64,000 nt of DNA from Coniochaeta sp. PMI_546. Taxonomy: Eukaryota; Ascomycota; Sordariomycetes; Coniochaetales; Coniochaetaceae. Numbering within the stretch: position 1 is the stretch's first letter; each line of letters starts with the position of its first letter. The notes below the pieces were generated by a model. That model was not told the DNA's origin and searched no databases. It saw only the letters and a program-made list of their open reading frames with translations. Below, piece after piece: positions 24,149 to 34,969 of the stretch. Made by a program: the position numbers and the translations under genes. The stretch spans positions 372,001 to 436,000 of the forward strand of contig MU271144.1 of the NCBI GenBank assembly GCA_021432605.1. The letters are read 5' to 3'.

Positions 24149-24427
24149 TCAGTTCATTCTCGTACTCCGCTTGTCGGTGAAGACGCTGTCGCCATATATA
24201 CCGTACTCCGGTCGGTTCTTCCCATTCAGGACGTCGTGGTGGTATGTTGGTGGGTAGCCGACCTCCTTGAGCGACTTCTTCAGTCTCTGCCGGAGTGATC
24301 GCTTAGGCTTTGACTCGCTCCCTGGCTGAGATTCGGACGGCTTGGAGAAGGATTGCGTGGTTGAATCCGAGTATGTTGAGTCTGCATACGAAGACGATGA
24401 CTGCTGCTGCTGCTGCTGGGACGCCAT
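24149..24427 (-). CDS. Small basic Ser-rich protein of unknown function
   Basis: A single exon of 92 aa. The ATG at 24425-24427 has a good context (CAACCATGG). The N-terminal half is low-complexity Gln/Ser (MASQQQQQQSSSS), then a basic helix (KPKRSLRQRLKKSLKEVG) and a conserved-looking C-terminus YHHDVLNGKNRPEYGIYGDS. Proteins of this layout occur in filamentous fungi without a known role. An upstream in-frame ATG at 24562 would add 45 residues, but these look like leader sequence. Confidence 0.6.
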   Translation of the reverse strand: MASQQQQQQSSSSYADSTYSDSTTQSFSKPSESQPGSESKPKRSLRQRLKKSLKEVGYPPTYHHDVLNGKNRPEYGIYGDSVFTDKRSTRMN

Positions 24428-27037
24428 GGTTGATGAAAGGATCGATGTGGAACTTTGGAGTAGTGCTTCTGTGCGAATGAGGAAGTTGATTCGGTGTGTG
24501 GCTCGAAGGGCTGCGATGTATCGGTCGTATCTGAAGTTTGATGCAGAGTAAAGGGTATGCAAGCTAAGGTAGACAGATGCTTTTCCTGTGAGATAGAGAT
24601 GGTGCGGATGGATACGAGCGAGGTGGGAGAGAGGAGCTCACTTATAGCCCACGATGATGGATGTCAGGAATGAACGACACGGGTGCTCCTCGAACCACAC
24701 ACGTCAACTTGATGAACTGACAGGGGTTGCGGTTTGCTGCACAGAGGAGAGAGTGCATGAATCCTGGAGCCTGAGCCTCAATCCTGCCTCGTCCGGCACA
24801 CAACACACCATCTGTTGGGGATGCCTAATCCTTCACTTACTTTATGCCTCATCTGCAGTTTCCGCAGACTTGTGTCACTTGCATTTTCGGCAGCTTTATC
24901 TTATTGCTACTGACCCAGGCTTCGCGGTGGCTCAGGCATCAACCCTCAATGTCTGCCTGGCACGGTCGTGACAGCAACAGAGAAATGCCGGCCAGGAATC
25001 CGAGAAGATCTGCAGTTTTGCCGCAATGCTGCTGCCTCGAGGCACAGGCCAGCAGCCGTCTATCCATCGAATCCGACCGCAAACAACGGATGAGACTGGC
25101 TTCGAGTATCAAGCAAAAATATGACGGATGCGGGCAGTCTTGAGATCTATCGCTATCACGGCGGACATCCAGTGTTTGACACTGATGTGCATCCTATATG
25201 CATGTCTCTGACCGGGTGACTCACAGGATTTCCGGCGCCGATTGGAGGTGAATGCAAGTCATAGTATGGAATCCCTGCATTTAGTTCTAAACAGGCTATT
25301 GCACAAGTCCCCTACAGTCGAACCCACCCAAAATACCCAACGATCCTTCAACTGAACAATTTCACGGGCTAGACTCCTTTAGTCATGCTTTATATGCAAA
25401 TGTCCAAAGCTCTACCTGTTTACCATCTTGTTAAACGTGACTATTGCCATAATATCCCTAATTCATTGGATATGAGTGGCTATGAGTCCGTGGTCATCAT
25501 GAGGGCGGATCACCAAAAGTTGACGTCCGAGAGGCCGAGGCGGGAGGCGGACGGAGTGCTGGGAAACGGATGGGAGCACGAGCGGCGCTTGACGCGGGCG
25601 CCGTATCAAGGCTAACGGGATTGAGAGGTGAAGGCTTCGATGTGTGGATAGAGGGTCGCGGTAAGACAATACAGTGATTTCAATCCGACGGCGCCCGAGT
25701 GAAGTGTGATTGTTGCCTCTGAGTACTCAATTGTTGGCTATGAGCTTGGCTGCCCTAATTACGCAAATGAAAGTGCTTTGACAGCAGTTTTCATTGTTGT
25801 CGCGGAAGCCATATGCAAAGCAAGTGCGAGCATACAAAGCTGTCCCTCGGAAAATCTGGTGGACCAAGTAGCCTAGAGTTCGGCTTATGGAGCACGATCT
25901 GTCTTTACCGTGCTTGTGTTTCAAAGGAGAAAAGGAGAAACGTTACGAATGCCACGAGAAAAACTGATTCTGTAATGCTTCTCGATGGCAAGAGATATGA
26001 TCAACTCATCTTGTGGGATGAGATCAGGGCAAGGAGCCTTGACCTGGAACTTAATTAGAAGGCCGCTGGAAGCTGTCCACGAGAATCATGACATATGCTG
26101 TGTTTCACCAGCTCAGAGTCCTTTGAACCTGTCAGCATAGTTATAAAATAAACAGACGTAGGATAGATACCAAAACACTCGACAAGCATTTAGCACCGGG
26201 CTCATCTACGTCGGCCCGTTCTATAAGTCTGACCATACGAATACCGAGTAGTCCAGGTGAGTCGAAACTACAACCGATTGATATTAGTCCTAGTGACTCG
26301 GCCAAGCATCAGCAGCCGTCTGGCCGTACATTATGCTTCAAAGCTCACCATTAATAGCGTATATCACAACCGCAAGTAGCGTTTGGGCTGTCCTTGGAAA
26401 ATAATCATGCTCCTATAGAGTTAGACGTTGTGTCGAAACATAAGCGGCAGAGTTAATCTTGCCACTTGATTACGCTCACAGTTCTTAGAAAGGAGCTTTT
26501 CACGACTTTGGGCATCTGTTGTCACTCGCATACCCAGCTGTGAAGTATGTTGAGAGGCAATGCACAAAGCCCAGATAAAATACATTTCATGATACTTGAG
26601 AGGAACAGCAGTATCGTGCCCAGAACCTCGTAGTAAATACGATATCTTATTGCCAGCCCTTGGCCCCAATTGTGAGGTAAGGATCTGGAAGAGCTGAGCA
26701 GGACCAGCTTCCTGCACCCTAGGCTATAAGACGCCTCTACACGGATAGCTACCTAGATCTACAGGATCATGAAGTTTTACACAACTACCTACTTATACAC
26801 CCTGGGAAACTACGGCGAATATATCGTATAGTACTGAACATATTCAGAGCAATACCTTGCCCGCCTCCCACCACTGCCCCACCTACCAACACCGGGCCCT
26901 GAGCGCCAACAGTGCAAAGTCAAGGCTGCCAAGTTCTGCACTTTGGTGCTTTATGTTATTCCACCCCTCTTCCGCAACGGACACAAGACCTCCGCTCAAA
27001 GATACAGTCAACACTCCTAGATCGCTACAACTTGACC
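24428..27037. other. Long gene-poor stretch
   Basis: This 2.6 kb contains only short open frames without splice support or family resemblance (for example 25385-25615 and minus 26421-26717). Composition becomes A/T-richer after 25700. It marks the change from the housekeeping block to the accessory block. No tRNA or tandem repeat was seen. Confidence 0.5.
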
Positions 27038-27892
27038 ATGGACGACTATCCGCCATGTGAGTTTTCTCGTGGGCTCAAATTCCTGGGACCTCTCACTGAC
27101 AATTCAGGGGATGATGATTTTGAGGAGCAGCAGCTAGCATGGCAGTTTGGGTGCACAGTGACGTTGATACAGCCGGATGTAGTCCTCAAGAGTGGTGCCA
27201 AGGTTCGACCTAACGAAGAACGAGCCATGCGTCTCATTAACGAGTACGCACCGGACGTTCCCATTCCAAAAATCTACATGACATCGTACAGAAAAGGGAA
27301 TGGGCCTATCGGGTACGGTGAGCTGTACATGAGCCCGCTCCCGGGCGTCACTCTGCATTCAGTCTGGGCTGGATTCGATGATGCAACCAAGTTGCGAATA
27401 TGTCAAGATGTCTGGAGTCTCATCGCCCAGATACGGGCAGTTCCGCGTCCCGAGCACCTGTGTACTGGAATGTATTCCACCGCCGACGGTTCTCCTTGTC
27501 TCGACCCTCTCGTTGGGAGCTACTCTGACATTGCCCCGCCTTCTTTCGACGATCAGACGCTTCGGGATCGAATATATGAGCGGTATGTCGCCAACAACGG
27601 CCTCTCATATAAAGATCCTTTCGACCTTCGTGACATACTACCGCGCTCCGATATTTCGGTCTTCACACATGGTGATATCGGCCCGCGCAACATCATGGTG
27701 GACGAGACTGGACACATATCAGGTTTGCTAGACTGGGAATCGTCTGGTTGGTTTCCTGACTACTGGGAGATGACTCAGATAGCCAGGCATGGGCATGGGG
27801 TAGTGCATGACTGGCCTCAGTGCATGGCCGCCACTAGCCCTAAACAATGGGATATTACGGGCATCCAAAAGGCGCGATGGGTTCTTTTCTAG
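27038..27892 (+). CDS. Aminoglycoside phosphotransferase (APH)-fold kinase-like protein
   Basis: A single exon of 284 aa. The start is the ATG at 27038-27040 (MDDYPPCEF); the frame is open upstream but has no other ATG. The APH/choline-kinase catalytic loop is complete (FTHGDIGPRNIMVD), followed by the metal-binding motif GLLDWESSG. The segment GYGELYMSPLPGVTLHSVW forms the hinge region. The C-terminus WDITGIQKARWVLF is the normal end of this expanded Pezizomycotina family, so the gene looks intact. Members are thought to phosphorylate small molecules, but substrates are unknown. Confidence 0.8.
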   Translation: MDDYPPCEFSRGLKFLGPLTDNSGDDDFEEQQLAWQFGCTVTLIQPDVVLKSGAKVRPNEERAMRLINEYAPDVPIPKIYMTSYRKGNGPIGYGELYMSPLPGVTLHSVWAGFDDATKLRICQDVWSLIAQIRAVPRPEHLCTGMYSTADGSPCLDPLVGSYSDIAPPSFDDQTLRDRIYERYVANNGLSYKDPFDLRDILPRSDISVFTHGDIGPRNIMVDETGHISGLLDWESSGWFPDYWEMTQIARHGHGVVHDWPQCMAATSPKQWDITGIQKARWVLF

Positions 27893-28706
27893 GTCATCTC
27901 GATTTTATTTTCTTGTAGCGGTATTCTTGGTACAACCCCCGAGTGTTTCCGGTACTCAGGCGCATTGGCAAATGATACTTAGACTACCCATGTTATGGTT
28001 TCGTACAGCTCTTCACATTTCGTGGTACCAAGAAAAGACTCTCGTGCTGAATATGAAGCACACTGGAAGCCTTGACCGAGTCTAGGATAAGAAAGCAAGG
28101 ACAGATTCAGTGGTGATATCCAGGGCGCGTTGCAAGATGCGCCGTTCGCCAACAGAGGCTTAAATAAGTACTTCTAGAAGTCGTCAGACAGCATTTGACC
28201 AGCGATATACTGCAGAACGGCATGTTGGATTGACAATGTAGGAGAGAGATGAACCTCGATTGTGGCGATTAGAATTGAGTTTGACATCAGGAGAGCTTAA
28301 AGTCCAGGGAAGTAGACTCTTATATATCCAATATCAAAATCCTGTGAAGTCTGAGACTCGTGACAGTTCTGTTTCCGTTCCCAAGCTGAAATAACATCCT
28401 GTTGTTGCTGTCGAACCGGTCATTTTCCGCATATAGTATCACAGCTCTCATACTCAATTCGGCCGTAAAATAAGTATATATACATGTCGCTTTGTATAGT
28501 CTTTTCCGGTTACAAAGTCTGTAGTTAACCTTTCTGCATACCTTCTTCGTTCCTATGTCACCCCATATCTGATCCCAATGTCCTGTGACTACGGTCTTTC
28601 CGGCCCAGCATATCATATGCGCCAAACAACATCGAAAACATCGAAAAACAATATCGACAAAACAACATCGAGTGGTTCGACATCCGCAGTCACTTTCTTG
28701 GCACAT
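27893..28706. other. Convergent intergenic region
   Basis: 3' flanks of the APH-like gene and the MFS transporter. No gene was recognised. Confidence 0.5.
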
Positions 28707-30651
28707 TCAATCCAATTCTATCGAGTATTTCTTTCGAATAGCCTCACCGTACCTGTTGAAGAAGAGTGGCAATATTCCCATTCCCAAGGCCAGAAAGGCT
28801 AGCAGCGTGTTGCCCCAACCAAGGCTAAGGCGGTCGTACATGGGGATGCCAGCTAGTGGAAGTAGAGCACCTGCCAAGCTCCGCAAGACACTGCTCGCGG
28901 CAATGGCGCTGGAGGCGTATTTTGTATACGCGTCGATCATGTACGTCTGGGTCGGGTGCTGCGTTGGAAGCCAATGTTAGGTAGGTAAGGAAGCCTCAGA
29001 TCGACGAGTCTCATATTCGGACTGGACTCACAAACGTGAACATGCTGCCAAAGCCGATGAATGCGGTTGCTATGATGGGTACAGCGCTGGGAACTTGCTT
29101 GTCGGTTGTCCAACCGTACAAAACCAGACCAATTGGAATGGCGACAATGCCGTACAGCAAGCCTCGAAGCCGATATCTTTGATTACACCGCGTTCAGCCT
29201 ATGCACTGTCACGCACTATCCGTGGAGGAGCTACTCATATACTTACTCGGGCTTTTCCTCTCCATGCTTCTTGGTCAAATACATGTAAGTCTTATTGCTG
29301 GCAAAACCAGCAATGAACAACGAGATGAACGTGCCGACAGCCAAGCCAAGATACGCCAGGCCGAGATTCGCCGGGCTGTAGTGGTACTGTTCCTCGAAGA
29401 CCCGCGAGAAAGTGGAGAAGAGGAGATACGTTACCCCGTAGACAAATGCGATGTACAAGGACAGCCCAGTAACGAGCGGGCAGAACAGAAGCATTTTGAG
29501 AGGACGCAAGAAGCTTCTCCTGATCAAGGCTGAGAAGGGCAACTGGCGCTGACCCCTTGCGTATAGCGCAGTGTTTCCGGTCTCCTTCTGCAGTCTCTTG
29601 GCCTTCCTCTCCAGGAGGACCGGCGCATATGTCTCCCTGGTAAAGACAGCATTGATAACGCCGAGTGTGCCCGTCTGGTCGACCGTCAGCCAAGCAAATT
29701 AAAATGAGGAGTGGCTGGATGCAAGATGCTTCCTAGTAAATTTGCCACTCACGAAAATCAGCAACAGCCAGAATACCCACCTCCACCCAGCGGCAGCGGC
29801 CAAGTAGCTTCCTACGACGGGACCAATGACCGGGCCCAACATGAAAGCCATGGAGAAGAACGACATGGCGGCACCCCTTCGGTGAGTTGGGACAATGTCT
29901 GCTATTGTCCCGCCTCCGTTGTTGATGGAACACGAGGCGGCAGCTCCCTGCAGGAAGCGCAAGGCAACGAGTCCCCCGAGAGTCGGGGATAGGGCGCAGC
30001 CGACGGTGGATGCGCAGAAGTCCAGATTGGCAAGGTTGTAGACGATCCGACGACCCCGTAGCTCGGACAGAGGTGCCAGGAAGAGAGGGCCAACAGCGGT
30101 TCCCATGATCTGGAGTCGGCCCAGGTCAGCAGTGATTCCCTGAAGCATCTAAGATTCTAAGTGGCGGAACACGGGAGAACAAACCTCGATCGTCACAACC
30201 AATGTTCCTGCCTCGTCGTCGTTAGATCCGAAGTCTGTCAAGATCTCGGGTATTGCTGGCGCGATTGCGGAAGCAGCGAGACACCTGTGCGTAGAGTTAG
30301 TCGGTGTGGGCTGCCTACAGTTGAGAGAAATCTGCCTCACGTCGAAAATACAATTGACATGGCCATCCCAACGATCACACCGCGTCTTGCAACGGACCAG
30401 TTCATTGGGTTCTGAGGGTCATCCGGTCCATCCCAGTCCACCTCGTTCGGATCCGCGATGCGGGAGACCTTCTCGCTCTCGGTTAGATAAGCAGAAGCCT
30501 CGTTGGCTTCGTTATCTGTGGCATTTGCCGTGGCATTTGTTTTCTCGGCACCATCAACCTGGGTCTGTGACGCCCTCGAGGGACTAATGCCAGAAGCTGA
30601 TAGGCCTTCATCGATGCCATCCCCGACGGTCCGCTTCTCGTTTGCCGACAT
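28707..30651 (-). CDS. MFS multidrug transporter, DHA1 (12-TM drug:H+ antiporter) type
   Basis: The model is complement(join(28707..28958, 29032..29176, 29247..29674, 29753..30109, 30185..30284, 30341..30651)), 530 aa. Five introns of 56-78 nt have consensus ends, and all phases agree. The N-terminal tail carries the DHA1 signature WDGPDDPQNPMNWS. The exon 2/3 junction restores VVTIE|IMGTAVGPLFLAPLSEL, then the loop motif GRR, LRFLQGAAAS and the antiporter motif LGPVIGPVVGSYL. The helix 5 to 6 boundary shows WRWVFWLLLIF, followed by the ETYAPVLLERKA loop. Such transporters export drugs or polyamines at the plasma membrane. No biosynthetic partner lies beside it. Exon 3 could instead begin at an upstream AG (30130), but the family alignment supports 30109. 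Confidence 0.9.
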
Positions 30652-31004
30652 TTTTGTACACCCAAGTCCGCCTGACCATGAGAGACAGTGAGTGGGAAGA
30701 CCAGAAGGAGAGAGAAAAGCGATCTCATTGCAACACGACGTTTGTAACATAAGTGAGCGGGGGAGCACATGTTTATGTAAGTACGGAGAATTCAAGCCTG
30801 CAATTTCCTCTTTAGGCAATCGATTTCCCGGCCCTCACAAAGTGCCATAACTATAATACGGCGGTACCCTAATCTTAAGATATCAACCTGGTTACGAGAA
30901 TACTCAACTTATTTGTAAACATTTTTCTATTAACGTTAATAAATAGTTAGTAAGGGACGTCTTTATCTTTATTAAGTTAAAAAAAGGGTTATTTCTTACG
31001 TATT
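30652..31004. other. A/T-rich tract with RIP-like character
   Basis: From about 30845 the sequence is dominated by TA and AA words (for example TTAATAAATAGTTAG at 30937-30951), unlike the flanking genes. This resembles a relic of repeat-induced point mutation. The left part is the promoter of the MFS gene. Confidence 0.5.
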
Positions 31005-31075
31005 ACGGCCTTAAAGCCATCTAGGTTCTCGGTGCTGACGACGCCGACGACGAGCTTCCGTAGGTCTCCAAACTT
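31005..31075 (+). repeat. Fragment duplicated from 39805-39875, with RIP-type changes
   Basis: This 71-bp piece matches 39805-39875 at 65 positions in the same orientation, at an offset of exactly 8,800 bp. Two differences are CpA to TpA (CCAGG to CTAGG and CGCAGG to CGTAGG). The similarity stops sharply on both sides. Confidence 0.8.
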
Positions 31076-31080
31076 GGCCA

Positions 31081-31704
31081 GACTCGTATCTCAATGGCCG
31101 GTCCTTGGGTCGAGCCTCAAGAGCCTGGAGAGTCTCAACTTCCCTCCTCGCAATCCCGCTTCTAGTGCTATCCCTCTGGGGCTTGATCGACATAAAATCC
31201 CGTCTTGTGAGCATAGTATCAGCAAGGTCCAGCCTAAGAGACCCGAACTGTTGGTGTGGAAACTCAGATGAAGAAGCCACAGCAATAGGTTGGCGGTATG
31301 ACCATTTAGCGGTAGACTAGTTGCCGCCTCATTCTATTGATGACGAGCTTACCAGTGAATTTGATGATGCCGGACCGAATAGGATATGGCCATACTTTAA
31401 ACTGGAAGGAGTTTCGTTCTTAGGACCTTCATACGTCCCTATTGAGGCAAGTGAGATTGACAAGCTGGCGAGGGAGGGGAAGGACTACTATACGACGAGG
31501 GCGTGGCACGTTGCCTATTATATGTTCATCTGGCGCAAGCAGTTCCGCTTGAGGTTCAGCGATGGCTCGATAGAGCCGTGGAACAACAGGGAGAGCCATA
31601 TTAAGCATTGCAGTATGTACATTATGGCCATGCTTGAGATGGGCCAGCGATTAGACGAGGTTGACACTCTCGTTTTGGGAAAGGCACGACATGACGGAGA
31701 CTGA
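31081..31704 (+). pseudogene. Broken UstYa/DUF3328-like membrane protein gene with an in-frame stop
   Basis: One frame runs from 31081 to the TGA at 31702-31704, interrupted only by TAG at 31318-31320. Before the stop lies a single-pass membrane anchor (STSLLAIPLLVLSLWGLIDI) and the motif CWCGNSDEEA. After it come LPPHSIDDELTSEFDDAG, YYTTRAWHVAYYMFIWRK and the metal-site-like HIKHC near the C-terminus. This order is that of fungal single-pass oxidase-like proteins related to UstYa. The stop replaces what is usually a Trp, a change of TGG to TAG that equals CpA to TpA on the other strand. No ATG precedes the anchor in frame. The family call rests on motif memory. Confidence 0.5.
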
Positions 31705-31844
31705 CCTTATGACGTTTGACTCGGTAGAACTACTTTGCAAAGGAAATATATGTTATAAATTAAGCCAGATGATGTGTGCTCCGGGACTGCCCCAGGCTGG
31801 CCCTTCCGTGTGGAAATACTGCTGCTGTCAGTCGAAACACTAAC

Positions 31845-33077
31845 TCAGCCAGAGCCTCGGCAACCAAAATCAGAGGGTGCCCCGGCCTCCTTGCCGGCTT
31901 CTCCTACGCAATGGCGCTGGAACACCCCCGTTCTGAACTTGGCCGTCCATTCGCGGCCGTCTGATCCAAGACCGTATTGGAAATCCCAAGTGTTCGGTAG
32001 CAAGGCACAGTCGTCTATCTGGCCCTGTAGTCCAGCTCCCCAGTCGTCCGTAGCCCACGCTTTGCCCCACATAACATACTCGTTGAACAGGAATTTATAG
32101 CTCGAGTCACACCCGCCCTTCTTACCGTCCTGCGGTGACTGGCGTAGTGTCTGTGGCTGTACCTGGTACGTAGTTTCACCGACAATCATTCTCCCACCAC
32201 CCTTGAAATTCTCGGGGTTGTTAGGGTCGTTTCCGTCGCACCCATCGATGACATTCCCCAGCAAGTACTTCACGCAGTCTTCGGCCGTTGGTTTGAAGCC
32301 TGCAGGTGCGTTCAGTGTCACCTCTACTTCATCCATTGTGCCCTGATGGTATCTCATTGACAAGGGTCCGTTACGAGCAGCTTCGGGACAGGACTGGTTA
32401 TCGATTATGTCTTTCATCTGGTTCCGGTCCACATAGTGTCGGTCACTCAGGCCGCGGCACTCGTTCTTTTCTACGGGCGGGGTTGCAGGCTCTGGGCTCG
32501 ATGGCTTCACGCCGGAGATACGGTCGCCTCGCATTCGTTGAATGAATGCTTCCTTAAGTGCTGTATGCCCTTGATACTTGGGATGGAAGGGACGTGCAGT
32601 CCATCCAAACCCGTACTGCGCCGGTGCCGCTGGATCGTCGTGGTCTTGGCTGAGGTCGGAAGCTAGAATGGGCGGGAGAGTCTGGGCCGCAACATCGATT
32701 CCTGTCGGGCCAGACATGAACATGATGCCGTTCGCGTCCATGTTGCTCACCCAACGTAGGTCCTCGTTCTTTGGCTCATCGTAATACTGTAAGTTCCACA
32801 GCCAGACGTCTGGGTGATAAAATTGGTCTTCGAAAGTATGGCCCGCCTCGCAAAACCGGTGACCATCGTAGTGGAGGGCAGCTCATGATGGAGACGGTAC
32901 TGCTAGTCTGCCGGTGGAGGCAAGACGTAGCTGCGTATTATATCCGCCTGCATGTTGTTGAACTTCTCGACTTTGTCGTTGATCACCTGCCGCAGGCCTT
33001 TGACCAGCTTGGGCCTCCCTACGCTAAGCCTGTCGTGTGCAAATGTCCACTTGTCGTTCGGTCTTCTCCAGCTGGAC
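31845..33077 (-). pseudogene. SGNH-hydrolase-like gene with a Cys-rich C-terminal domain, 5' part degraded
   Basis: The main open frame runs from 32882 down to the stop at 31845. It starts with the last SGNH block (YDGHRFCEAGH), then a Trp-rich segment (DVWLWNLQYYDEP) and the catalytic His block (RPFHPKYQGHTALKEAF). After a Ser/Pro linker comes a domain of about 200 residues with eight Cys, ending FGCRGSG. An upstream piece at 32903-33077 in another frame (RQVINDKVEKFNNM) looks like the preceding SGNH helix but ends in a stop. The nucleophile block GDS was not found. I infer a frameshifted or truncated gene; an unusual intron is the alternative. Confidence 0.55.
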
Positions 33078-33777
33078 CTGGAATAGGTAGGTAAGGGTGA
33101 GGTAGGTTGTGGCCAAAAGATTGGCCGGCGCTTAACTGCTGGATTCTGCTGCTGCTGACGCCGGGCAGTCACCAACAGTCGCGTCACTACAGGTACCTTC
33201 GCATTTCGTTTCAGAAACAAAAGGCCAACAATAAGGTAGTCCCAACAGCGGTATATCATAGGTACCGTCGCAAAAGGTCTATACGAACGGCAACGGTTCC
33301 GCTCCCGTTTCCAGCGACTCCGATCGAATGGTAGGTACATATACTTGCCGCAAACTTGCTCACAAAATCTCCCACTTTAGAAAGGAAGAGCCGCTCAACC
33401 TTCCGGGTTATCAACCGTAGACTCGAGCCAGCAGTAAAGGTATCGCTCTCTCCATCCCTAATGGGAGATATATGGTCCGTTTGCGGTTGAGGAAAGAGGG
33501 AGCGCAAAAGAGGTAGAGGTAAGGTAGGTAGGTAGGTAGCTGGTTGGGAAGGAGCGGCTGGAAACGTAGACGTAGATTCGCTGTAAGTTCCAGGTTCGCC
33601 GTAAATTTACGGTTCTACTAGATCCACCTGGATCTGCGAACCTGGAAGTCATGGATACTTCCCATCCATCTCATCAACTTCACCTAGGGACCCTCACTTC
33701 TTCCCAACTGCCCAGGTTCTAATCGTCAGCTTCAGTTGCAGTCACTTCATTATCCTATTAGTTACTGCTCTGAAGCC
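33078..33777. other. Intergenic region with a compound inverted repeat
   Basis: It contains TAGG repeats at 33520-33539 and the fold-back structure listed separately. No gene was recognised. The right end is the promoter of the next gene. Confidence 0.5.
33588..33647. repeat. 60-bp fold-back: 12-bp inverted repeat enclosing two palindromes
   Basis: The outer arms TTCCAGGTTCGC (33588-33599) and GCGAACCTGGAA (33636-33647) are perfect inverted copies. Inside lie the perfect palindrome CGTAAATTTACG (33600-33611) and the hairpin AGATCCA-CC-TGGATCT (33620-33635). Both inner elements directly abut an outer arm. The whole could fold as a three-way junction. Confidence 0.85.
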
Positions 33778-34969
33778 ATGGTTCTTCTCTCCAGCATGCT
33801 TGCTCTCGTCTTCTCATTCATACTCCTTTTCCTTAGACTAACTGGCGCTCGGGTTGAGGGCTCGTCAGAGGTTCTGGACTCTGATCAAGCCCAGCATGCA
33901 CTGGCATGTATCTGGAGAGTCTGGTCCCCTCATTGCGCCACCGCGGAACTTCAGCGTTGGCTTCTCTCTTCAGAGCTCGTATGGCGCTGCAGCCATCATC
34001 TTGGTGAACTCCAGCGGACAGCTTGAAACACACACGACTGTTTTCTATGGTGGCTCGCGCTACAGAGAAGTCATGGCCAGGTTATCGCTGGCATCTTCAC
34101 AGCACATAGCGTACTGTTACCCTTTATAAACCCTTTTTCGACGCACCAAGTCTCCTTTTACTAACTGACTCTCCCCTTCCAGACCTCCTTACGAAGACGA
34201 TGGTGCATTCTGGGCAGATCAACCTCGCCGAGCAGGACGCGTAGCGCTGACGTGGGCCGGCCTCCCGGCCTCCTATGAAGTGGGCGTCCTGGCCGATGTC
34301 ATCCATCAACTGCGTACCCAACTCGAACGTGCTTTCAACATCCAGATAACCGAAGCTGTTTTCACTGCGTCTCACCTCATGGCACTCTACAAAGATGACC
34401 TCCAGGACTTAGCTACCCATCTCAAGCTCCGCTATATGAGACCCATGCGTGAATTCCACCCTCTCGTGTGGGAGACATCTTCGGCATATGCAGGCTACGG
34501 CCGCGGTCTCTGCAAAGCGTGGCACAATGATACGGAGTGCTGGCAGGAGGAAGAACGTGAGATGCCGGACGTCCCCTTGCTCAGCGTGCACTACAGCCAC
34601 ACTGCGCTGACCGTGGCATTAGCGGAGATCAACGGCGCCAGCGGTTTGTGGGAGCCCGAGTACCGGCATGTGGAGAATTTCACCCTGGGACGAGACGCAC
34701 TTGATGACTACACGCACGAGAAAGACTATTGGGAAGATGTCCGAGAGCATCTGGTCTTTATCATGGTGGAATATGGCTTTCGCAACCCGGAGTTGGTCAT
34801 GATTACAGGAGATGCGGCAGATGGAGAGTTTCTGGAGCATGTGAAGAGTACGATGTTGAGGCACATGGGCAAAGTCCCGGAGATCATTTCTGAAGACCCT
34901 GTTTTTGCCGCCGCCAAGGGCGCTGCTGAGTTTATGCGGCGTGGACCGCTGGAGCCGTGGTTTAAGTGA
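33778..34969 (+). CDS. Secreted or membrane-anchored actin/Hsp70-fold-like fungal protein
   Basis: The gene runs from ATG 33778 to the stop at 34967-34969 in three probable exons. Exon 1 encodes a strongly hydrophobic signal or anchor (MVLLSSMLALVFSFILLFL). Exon 2 (about 33920-34134) encodes PPRNFSVGFSLQSSYGAA. Exon 3 (34183-34969) follows a clear intron (34135-34182, GTACTG, branch CTAAC/CTGAC, TTCCAG). The first intron is uncertain; the best reading is about 33873-33920 (GTTCTG...GAGAG). The C-terminus has VMITGDAADGEF and DPVFAAAKGAAEF, which resemble the last nucleotide-binding blocks of Hsp70-like proteins. Similar proteins of unknown function occur in filamentous fungi. Confidence 0.6.

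Noticed and set aside
25385-25615. Plus-strand open frame of 76 codons ending in a charged segment
   Set aside because: Too short, with no family resemblance and a poor start context. It lies in the gene-poor stretch.
30110-30149. Alternative 5' extension of MFS exon 3 beginning MLQGITADLG
   Set aside because: It would insert 13 residues into the conserved second transmembrane helix. The AG at 30110 restores the family sequence.
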